Of a stretch of 64,000 nt of DNA, positions 56,021 to 64,000 are shown piece by piece. Source of the DNA: Trichuris trichiura (Eukaryota > Nematoda > Enoplea > Trichinellida > Trichuridae); contig JBAJFE010000032.1 in assembly GCA_037903355.1 (NCBI GenBank), positions 124,001 through 188,000 of the forward strand, given 5' to 3'. How positions within the stretch are numbered: position 1 is the first letter of the stretch; each line of letters begins with the position of its first letter. The position numbers were made by a program, and so were the translations under genes. Below the pieces are notes generated by a model. It was not told the origin of the DNA. It was given only the letters and a program-made list of their open reading frames with translations, and did no database searches.

Positions 56021-59000
56021 CTAGTTCGAAATGGCGCTGAACATATTTTCCACGACGTGTTCCACTGAGTCGCAATCAAAGGAGAAACCGGATGGCGCGT
56101 ATACCTCGTTTGTAAGGTCAACGGCTTGACGCAAAATAGTATTTTTCTGCTCGGCCGGCAGATCGAGCAACCGCGCGATAACGTTACCGTCCACAATCTT
56201 TGAACAGCACGAAGTGTCGGTTTCCCATTTGTTCAATTCGACTGCGCGTCGCCAGTACGAGTGATCGAATACGCCGAAATTCGAACAAGCCATCATTATG
56301 GCCAATTCCAATGTTTTGAACAACTAAACGGAAAATGTCAATGGACGAAAGCAACAAAAACATTTTCAGCTATTCAAACCGAAAAGTAGCGCGGCGTAAG
56401 CAGGCAAACAGTCCCGACTGAACCCTCGGCGGTTGCGTATAGGGCTGCACTTCCATTGACAATCTCAGAACTCGTTGCGAAGTTCATGTTGCGCGGGCAG
56501 AAGACATTAACGTATTGGCCTATGTGGAACCCGTTATATTGCTGAAGAAAAAATGTTCAATCAGAAACCTAATTGTACGGTAGGCTGCAAAGTTTACCAC
56601 AGGGAACTTTCCACCGTTCTCCGTCTCATTAGTAACGTCAGCTATATAAAGGTTGTACGCAACATCGGCGGACAGAAAAACATTGGGAGAAACGGCACCA
56701 ATGCCAGTAAGCCAGTCTGTATGATAATCAATGTCGTGCCCCTCCAGGGTCGATTCAGCCGGCTTGTAAATAAAAAGAACCAGTGCTTCAATAAAGTCGC
56801 CGCCTAAGACTGAGGAAGGTGACAGCTTGCGCAACTGAATCATGGCAACACTGCATGTACAGAAGCACTCCAACTGCAGAGAATGCTTTTTGTTGCGAAG
56901 TACCCATTCGAACAATAGTACTACGTTGTTTACAGCCACTAAGAGCTTCTTGTTGAATTCAACCATCGAGTAGGGTGCACCATTGACGGTCTTTTCGTGG
57001 ACAAGGTCCATACTGGTGTCGCGGCCGTCTTTCGCGCATTCCAAGTCACGTTTCACTTTGAAAACCAGTAAGCGACCAACCGACGCTTCTCTTTCGCTTC
57101 GTATTATTAGAGCAGTACCAACCTGCAAAGAAAAGCTATGCGTCATTCGATATGGCAGAGAAATAGGTGCCAAAACGAACTATATAATAAACGTTTGGAT
57201 CGTTGGCAAGTTGGCATGACAATACTGAACAACATTTCTCGTTGGGACTCATCTTGTAGCAGACAAGCGCTTCGCAAGAGTCCTGATCGAATACGAGAAA
57301 GTGATTTTGCCTTTTCGCCTCCTCTCTGGTGTTCACTTGGACCTCCGCTTTAATCATGTGCTTTCGAAACGGGTTGGCAACGAGTTCCTGTTTTGCCGTG
57401 TTGCTGATCGACGTTGGCGCGCTATTTGACGTTTTTGCCGTCCAGGATGGCACCTCCTTTTCGGTACAAACGGCGAACGTTCTTGTCTCCACTTGATGGC
57501 TCAGTCGAACAGGAGTTTCGCCAAGAGCAATTTTGCGACAGTGGACGCTAGACAACTCGACAATGGAAATAACGCTAAGGCTGTCTTTCAGGCAAAACAG
57601 AAAGCTGTCCGGAAAGGTGCCTGTATTGATGGTCGAAACAGAAGACGTTGGACCAACGAGCACTCGCGTAGTTGTCAACCTCTTCTTCCTTCTGTACAGT
57701 ATGAATGGTTGGCTGCAGCATGCAAGTACGGCCGTTTTATCGCTGCAAAATGAAACTGATTTTACGTCTACAGAAATGTTGATAGAGAAAAAAGATTTCG
57801 AATTTGAGTTTCAACCTAAGGGCCTTCGCATGAAACTTACCAGCTCAGGTAGGTAAGGACATACGCTTGCTGATGGCTACAAACCCGCTGAGGGCGCCGC
57901 CAACACGCGCACTATTCTCAAAAAAAATGATTGAAGCAAACTTGAATTGTTAACGCTGCTTTCTTATTTTTCCACTTTCGTAAAGTCTTATGGGACAGTT
58001 AACCTGTTTACCCTCTCCAGCGCGGAAGGGAATTAAGGAGCACTTGCTTTGCTTTCTAGTGGTGATTAATTCAAGTGAGCACCTAAAACCGCGCCGTCTG
58101 AAGCTTAAAGCAGAGTTTTCCATTTGCGAGTAAGCAATACAGTCATCCTGACAATACTCAGGTTTGCTGGACACGTATACATACGCTGAGATATGCAGCA
58201 CCAATTATGCGGTTGTTAAACGGTCGTATTGCGAATTTGCTGGCTATGCCGTTCTCCCCTTACGAAGCTAAGCCAAATTCTAAAAAATAAGGCTTAAAAC
58301 TGAGCTTAGGCTTTAGAAAACAGCAGAACAGGACAGTCGGCATGCTTAAAGGAAAGGGAGCTTGCATTTCCCAAACATTAGGCGCGAAAACTAAATACTG
58401 TCGGCCCTCGTTATCCACAGGTTTTATACAACACGGTTCGTCAGGCGTGAAGTAGTGACATCATCTTTTACACGGCAGTACACGAAATAAAGCATAGAAC
58501 AGTCAGTGGTTGCTGGAAGCGTTTGTGGAAAAACGCAGTCAGTGAATGCGAGGACTTAGGTGCTATCTATGAGGAGGTCATGGGCATAGTGAATATTGCC
58601 AAGGAGTTGGGAGGTGATGGCTTCTCCGACATGATAGAAGACGATATCAGAGAGCACATAGAAGATTGTGGAGAACCGTTCACCAACAAGGAACTCGAAG
58701 AACTGATGAAATCACCTACGGCCAGTGACGACGACGTTATGGAAGATACAGAAGCTCAAACACCCTCGGATTGGACGCTGCAAAAGCTTGCCAGTATTTT
58801 TCGGCAAGCTCAGGACCTAAAAGATATGATTGCTGACTGCGATCCATCCATGAAACGTGGCATCATGGTTACACGAGGAATAACGGCTCCGTTGAAACCA
58901 CTACAAGATTTAATTGATGAAACGAAAAAAAGGGAGAAACAGCTCCCTATAACAACGTTTTTAAATAAAGCTCCAGCAGCTGCGGAGACTAACATCTTAA

Positions 59001-62000
59001 GGCGAGAAGTTTCGCTACCAACAAGTTCAGGAAACCGTAGGACTGGCTGTTCTCCAGGGGATCTGCGCCCACCTACAGAAAGTGGGTAAACTGATTCGTG
59101 ATGCCCCAAACGTTTCTGCCGTAGATGTTCATTATTTCTGCTTAAGTGCGCCTATATATTTTATATTTCTCCTGTTCTGTATCCATTCCGCGCACCAGTA
59201 CATCGCTTGGCTCATTAAAGCAAGGCGTTAAAGGAAAGAGCATCTTACTTTCATCCTTTCTTGTATCTAATGGCCTGGACTCTGATGGCTGGCCTTACTG
59301 GACAAGCGTAGTCTCATTGATGCCATTATCTTGTAGCTAGATTCTGTAGTATCAAGCTTTCAAGGATCACTACATATGATAACCGTTCTGGAAGGAATTC
59401 AAGAGAGCCGGATGAAATACGCGGCTGAAATACAAGCTATTTGTTTTTTTTTCATAGGATATCCTATACAACGCAGAGTTCAGCTTAACGGGGTGTAACG
59501 GTCAAAACCCGGAACGAATTAACCGCAGATAATGAGGGCCGACTGTAATCAGTGTTGTTTGTTATACTGTACGTTTCACGAGTAGAACGAACATGATTAT
59601 TGCCAGGACTACTGTACTGATCAGGAGCACTTTTAGCCTCGCGAAATTTAAATTTTTAACCGAACTATTCGCACTCACTTTAAACTCGCAAAGCCAGCAG
59701 TTTAGAGCGACAAAGTCGGACGGTATCTCTTTAAAGCTATCGTCTGGATGTTTAAACGTCACAACGCAAAGTGACTACTTCGAGCTCTGTTACTTCCATT
59801 GAAAAAAAATCTAAAGCTATCGCAGAGGGTAGGAAAAGGTTAACGTTATAAAGAAGCCTTACTTTCTTTTTGAAGTGATAAACATTATATCTTCATAATG
59901 AAAAACTTTATTACGGATAGGTTCCCGTTTTTATGTATGTAAAAAACTCCGGAGCTTTCGGGTCAATAGACCGCTGATGACGGGTCTCGATTGACCCGAA
60001 AGCTCCGGAGTTTTTTACATACATAAAAACAGGAACCTATCCGTAATAAAGTTTTTCATTATGAAAACATATGGTCCCGCACCAAGAAACCACGTCTTCA
60101 AAACATTATATCTAACTAAATCGCTTTTACTCATTAATAATACCTTACCATTAGTTCATTGTTTATATTTTCTTTTCTTTTGTTGATGGCTAAGAAATTC
60201 GCAAAGGCTTTCCTGAATCATTCTACCATTTGCCTATTTCCCCCAACGCCAAGTGTTGTAGTAACCTATTTCCCGCCTTAGGGAGTAACTCGCTATAGTA
60301 CCTAAAGAACTTCCTCTCAAAGACCTCACGTTAAATAACTTCAGCGCGGTGTGGGGAAACAAGACGTACCGTATTTTCACGCATTTCAAAGTGGGATAAT
60401 CGGAAAACTCGCCAAACGTTTTCTCCACCTTATACTCGCCGCTTTGCTGATCCGTCAACAACAATGCAACAACATATCGGTCGCTTGTAGATACGAACAA
60501 TCGCGGGGCATCTTCCATGAGGCAGAATTGAAGCGAACGGGCAACGCCTTGAGTCGAATACGTTGCGAGCATTTGCATGGAAACTGGGCGGAACAAAATA
60601 ATGGAATCTTCAAGCCATTGTCCAACCGCGCCAATCTCTTCTGTTCCGCCAAAATCGCTAATGTCCGCGCATGATATGTCGTTGGGAAAAGTGTTTTCGG
60701 CGATGAGCAACAGTTCCCTATTGTCACAACTTAGCAGGAACAATTGAGGACCATAGCAAACCACAATATGACCAGTGTTGGCACTGAAAGCAGTGACGTC
60801 TATATGGGTGCTTTCCAAGGAAGACCATTCGCTTAAGAGCTCCCCATCTCTGCACACGTCCATCATGCGGACACGATCCGTTGTCACAAGAATTAGTCCG
60901 CTCCAATCATTGCAATGGTAATTCATGGCTAGCCAAGTTCGCTCGCAGCTGGGAATAGTCGGAATTTCCACTTCTTCAAACTTGCTCATTGCGTAAGGTA
61001 TAGGTTTTCGTGCCAAAAACAAAAGAGACGATCAAAAGCGCTCCGTCAGGCTGGGTATTCGCGTAGTGAACGAACCAGGCTTGAACAGCTCCGGAAAGGG
61101 GAATACGCGCCGATTCCCGGTTTTCTATGCTTCCGCGAATCAATCTTAAGCTTCCGTCCTATATTTTACAGTAACGATTAAGGAATGCAAGTACAAATAA
61201 CATTGCTTTCCTACCTTTCCGTGACCCGAGCAAGCAAGGTAGGCGGGCGCCTCTATGAGTGGATCTGGGGAAAATTGTATCAAGTCCACGATTGGTGCAA
61301 GACTGGGATAACTTCCGAGCACGGATAATTGGCTCGTCGTATCGCCGCAAAGTGCAGGCACTCTAACAAGCATAGAGTCGCTTACTCTGCTGCCCACAAA
61401 CAGTATTCCGTCTCCAAGATAGGTGAGCGTCTGAGGTCTTGAAACTTCGCAAAGATATCTCATCTAAAAAATAAAACTTCGTCCGACAGCTCTACTAAAG
61501 TATGCGCCTACCCTTAGTCCGTCGAAATTTTTTGCACTACCAACCGACAAGGAATATATACGACCACGCGTGTCGCCAATTACGTACATCTTGCCTGCTT
61601 CTATAATGCCAAAGCAGCAAAATAGGCCAGGTGTGAACGCGGCATTCCGGCTTGATGGAAAAGGTGGCACCATTGCGAGAAAATACGACGGATTCCAACC
61701 CAAGAATTATCAGACCGTTCACAGGTTTTGGAATGGGAAACATCAATGCACAGTCGAATTCAACGCACGTAAGGCGTGGCGAACCTGAAGAAAGCCGCAT
61801 AGCCTACGACATAAATGATTTTTAAAATTACTTTCGTAAATAGTGCCCTTCAACTTGTCACAAATCAGCGTAGCCAAGTGACAACCTTGGTCGTCTTCGT
61901 AAAGGTACGCAATGGTCGGCTTGTGGGAAGAATGCAGAAAAGTAACGTCTATTACGCGCGTCTCTATGAAACGGTAAGAGAAGGTAAAAAAATGACGGTC

Positions 62001-62837
62001 CCGCTTCCATGTAAGTAACTAGAAAACATTCATTACTCGCAGAGTATATGAACCGAAGCCGAATATACATACGGTTAAAAGGTCGTCTCCAAAGCGGAGG
62101 CTGAACAACCGATGCTCAGGACTATAACGGAGTAACAAACCGGATTCAGCCATCCTGAAGCAAAAATTCGACACCTTGTAGGTATCCAGCGTCACAAAAG
62201 CGTTGTTAACGTAGTCCACTACCGCTACTTGGCATTTGCTGGTAAACAAAAACAGCAACGATTTCTGTTCGCCTAGAAATAGAACAATTCGTTTAACGGA
62301 GCGTACTGTAGGCCAAGGGCGGCAAAAAACCCTAATTTAAATTAAAACGAATACACAAAGCAGCATCTTCAAATAAGCAATGAGAAACGACCAACTGACC
62401 AAGCTGAGCATTAAAGAAATTTATACGTACGGTATTTTTAAACTAATGCTTACACAATATATAAAGATCAAAAAATACGACCGGAATAAAACTGCTGAAT
62501 TGGTCTTATTATAATTTCAATAATGGAATGGCATAGTTAACGGTTTTGCCATTTAAATTGTTTGGTGATGCTATACGAGCGTTGAAAATGATGGAACCGG
62601 CGAAACCGCGGGAGATTACTCACCAGAAGGCACAAATAAACATGCTGCTACTATTTTTGCGTGCACGTCCATTTCTGCGACGAAAAAAAGTTGGGAATTC
62701 TTCAGGGTGTGCACCTCTATCTTTGTGTACTTGACCAAGATTAAATCGGTGCTGCTGGCGTCCACAAAATTTCCGCAAAGCGAAATGTTGACCGCTGTAG
62801 GCTGTAGCATTTCAAACACGCACGCGTTAATTACCAT
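56021..62837 (-). CDS. DDB1-like protein, 10 exons, two apparent frame breaks
   Basis: Exons (minus order): 62624-62837, 62073-62272, 61832-62018, 61512-61784, 61215-61463, 60370-61158, 57181-57742, 56598-57122, 56380-56541, 56021-56323. They total 3464 nt. Allowing for two single-base insertions (about 60978-60981 and within about 61650-61710) the length becomes 1153 codons, against about 1140 aa in human DDB1. Collinear markers: QPTAVN; SGEQKSLLFLFTSK; RVIDVTFLHSSHKPTIAYLYED; VIGDTRGRIYSL; LTYLGDGILFVGSRVSDS; GHIVVCYG; TFPDSFLF; YYIVGTALI; APYSMVEFNKKLL; FHIGQYVNVFC; HSYWRR; and the C-terminal IVDGNVIARLLDLP helix. DDB1 is a triple beta-propeller adaptor of CUL4 ubiquitin ligases. Sequence is strongly diverged. 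With the breaks this is either a decaying paralogue or a gene with assembly errors. The acceptor of exon 7 is uncertain by about 25 nt. Confidence 0.82.
58265..58397. repeat. Dispersed repeat fragment shared with 63.78-63.93 kb
   Basis: Shares, in order, a GGCTTA...CTTAGGCTT block, CAGAACAGGA, CATGCTTA and AGCTTGCATTTCCCAAACATTA with 63780-63930. The Tigger remnant at 58398 is inserted directly after it. Confidence 0.45.
58398..59545 (+). mobile_element. Internally deleted second-type Tigger/pogo element in DDB1-like intron 6
   Basis: Ends are inverted: CTGTCGGCCCTCGTTATCC at the left and ATAATGAGGGCCGACTG at the right, each next to TA (58396-58397 and 59546-59547). The CAGTCGGCCCTC-type terminus and the encoded protein remnant differ from the 48- and 53-kb family, so this is a separate pogo/Tigger lineage. 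Most of the transposase gene is missing. Confidence 0.8.
58504..59089 (+). pseudogene. C-terminal remnant of a pogo/Tigger-type transposase
   Basis: An open frame of about 195 codons reads GCWKRLWKNAV, the Trp-rich block just after the DDE domain of pogo/Tigger proteins. Then come the acidic hinge (HIEDCGEPFTNKELEELMKS), DWTLQKLASIFRQAQDLKDM and, near the end, QLPITTFL, another PIP-box pattern. No HTH or catalytic core is present. There is no start codon at the 5' edge, consistent with an internal deletion. It lies antisense within intron 6 of the DDB1-like gene. Confidence 0.8.
59546..59891. other. Intron 6 DNA of the DDB1-like gene
   Basis: Between the Tigger remnant and the palindrome. 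A fragment around 59.6 kb (TATTGCCAGGACTACTGTACTG) resembles sequence near 26.82 and 63.96 kb, part of a dispersed repeat. No gene. Confidence 0.35.
59892..60066. mobile_element. Near-perfect 175-bp palindrome with hammerhead-like motif
   Basis: Two arms of about 75 bp are almost exact inverted copies, with only a CCC/CC-type difference near GGTTCC. They meet at a centre reading GACCGCTGATGACGGGTC. Both arms carry CTCCGGAGCTTTCGGGTC or its complement, the block shared with the 38- and 42-kb foldback elements. Located in intron 6 of the DDB1-like gene. A palindrome this perfect is either recent or maintained by conversion. Confidence 0.82.
59974..60001 (+). ncRNA. Hammerhead-like motif at palindrome centre
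   Basis: Plus strand: CTGATGA (59974-59980), C, GGGTC, loop, GACCC, GAAA (59998-60001), then GCTCCGGAG. CTGATGA is the exact canonical hammerhead box. Confidence 0.5.
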
Positions 62838-64000
62838 GGTTGAACGAGTTCAATGGCTCCTGTTAAAAGGATTATCGCACAAACCGCGAAACACTGCGCC
62901 AAGCTACTGCTAGAAAGATACAGTCAAATAAAGCAAGCGCAGGTACGAAAAACTGACTATGCACCTAGCGAGAACACAAAAAGCATTTTGTCGATAGCTT
63001 TGTTTACAATGGCCACTCCGTATGTGCGGCATTATATCTTTGCTTTTTTACGCATGGAAATTCTTTTTCTAATTTGAGTAACCTGAAAATCTCTATACAG
63101 TAATCTTGACTTACGAATTTATTTTCAGCCTAGCAAAACAGCGCAGGAAAATCCGTCAATTTATGCAACATGATTTCTTAAATTTTTAAACGGTTTTTTT
63201 AGGTCCTAAAAGTTATGTTGATTTTGAAGCTCATAGATTAAAGTTCGATAACTCTTTTAGAAACAACTTTATTAATTAAAATATGCTCTGCTTAAATCAG
63301 CGCAGCGTCGCCAACGTTTCAGAGCGGGTAAACTCTTTCACGAGAAAATAGTAGCTCAATTGCCATGGTGCCTACGAGTGTTACTTCGCATTTCGGTACC
63401 TCTCGTTCTAATTTTGGTAAAACCACTGGTTACGGTTGCGTGCAGGCCATTATTCCTTCCTCACATGGAATTTCGATGACGTAGTAAGTTTTTTTCCAAG
63501 AAAAGGATACCCCGAAATGCCAGTATGCCTTCTATCCCACCGGAAATGGCATTATTATCATATTACAACAATATTTTTTTTGTTAGCGAGAAATATTGCC
63601 GACTTTTATGAATGGAAACGTCAGACTGCTTTTTTCCTTTAGTAGGCTAACAATAATCAGGTTTGTTCTACTTGTAAACGTAAAGTAACGAAAGATAACA
63701 ATGATTATGTGATTATGCGTTCCACCGTCGTATTGCACTTTTCTGGCAATCCTGCCCTGCCCTTACTTAAACCAAAACGTAAACATAAGGCTTACAGTTC
63801 CGCTTAGGCTTAGGTATAAGCTGAACAGGATAGCCGAAAGGTTCGTCAATAAAGGCATAACCGGACGTACTCATGCTTAGCAGAGACAAAGCTCGCATTT
63901 CTCAAACATTAAACCTAAAAATAGATAATCATCTAAAACAAACTTGATTACCTTCAAGTTACTGTACTGTTTGGGGAAAAATAGAGAGCTTTTTTCTTCT
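62838..64000. other. Region upstream of DDB1-like gene
   Basis: The start of the DDB1-like gene faces this region, so its promoter should be here. Frames are short and not protein-like. A dispersed repeat fragment occupies 63.78-63.93 kb. Confidence 0.4.
63780..63930. repeat. Dispersed repeat fragment (pair of 58.27 kb)
   Basis: Contains GGCTTACAGTTCCGCTTAGG, CTGAACAGGATAGCCG, CTCATGCTTAGC and AGCTCGCATTTCTCAAACAT, collinear with 58265-58397. Also related to the wider AGAATAGCCGGCAAG repeat family in this window. Confidence 0.45.

Overview
The window is eukaryotic nuclear DNA from an invertebrate. Genes are split by many short introns (mostly about 48-70 nt with GT..AG ends), and transposons fill introns and intergenic DNA. 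A chemoreceptor-like 7TM gene, secreted cysteine-rich proteins and compact introns suggest a nematode. Retention of TBC1D23-, DDB1- and ZMYND11-like genes together with a Penelope-like element fits a clade I (Trichuris/Trichinella-like) worm best, but the species is inferred, not proven.

Layout. 1-13.5 kb has no supportable gene; it holds short perfect hairpins, a dispersed repeat copy and many octamer (ATGCAAAT) motifs. 13.6-14.1 kb is a one-exon secreted/anchored protein. 15.8-24.2 kb (+) is a complete 16-exon TBC1D23 orthologue whose 4.9-kb intron 2 carries an antisense Penelope-like retroelement with RT and GIY-YIG domains and a hammerhead-like motif at its 3' end. 28.2-29.3 kb (+) is a Cys-repeat/Gly-rich secreted protein, next to a 7TM receptor (-, 29.4-30.1 kb). 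30.9-31.2 kb is an internally deleted Tigger element. 31-40 kb is repeat-rich and gene-poor. 40.7-41.5 kb (-) is a two-exon secreted YiiX/C92-type papain-like protein. 42.6-44.7 kb is a cluster of foldback elements. 45.4-46.7 kb (+) is a ZMYND11/BS69-like winged-helix-PHD-bromodomain gene. Two almost identical Tigger/pogo transposons (48.2-50.5 dead; 53.0-55.3 with an intact transposase) flank a one-exon PP2A/PP4/PP6-type phosphatase. 56.0-62.8 kb (-) is a ten-exon DDB1-like gene with two apparent single-base frame breaks; its 2.6-kb intron 6 contains a different pogo/Tigger remnant and a perfect palindrome.

The housekeeping genes point to unrelated functions: endosome-to-Golgi tethering (TBC1D23), chromatin reading (ZMYND11-like), phosphatase signalling and CUL4 ubiquitin ligase/DNA damage (DDB1-like). 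There is no operon-like logic. The most unusual signal is an RNA-like motif (CTGANGA, a hairpin whose stem bases covary, then GAAA). It occurs at the 3' end of the Penelope-like element and in four further copies inside three foldback repeats, suggesting a hammerhead-ribozyme-bearing, possibly non-autonomous retroelement family.
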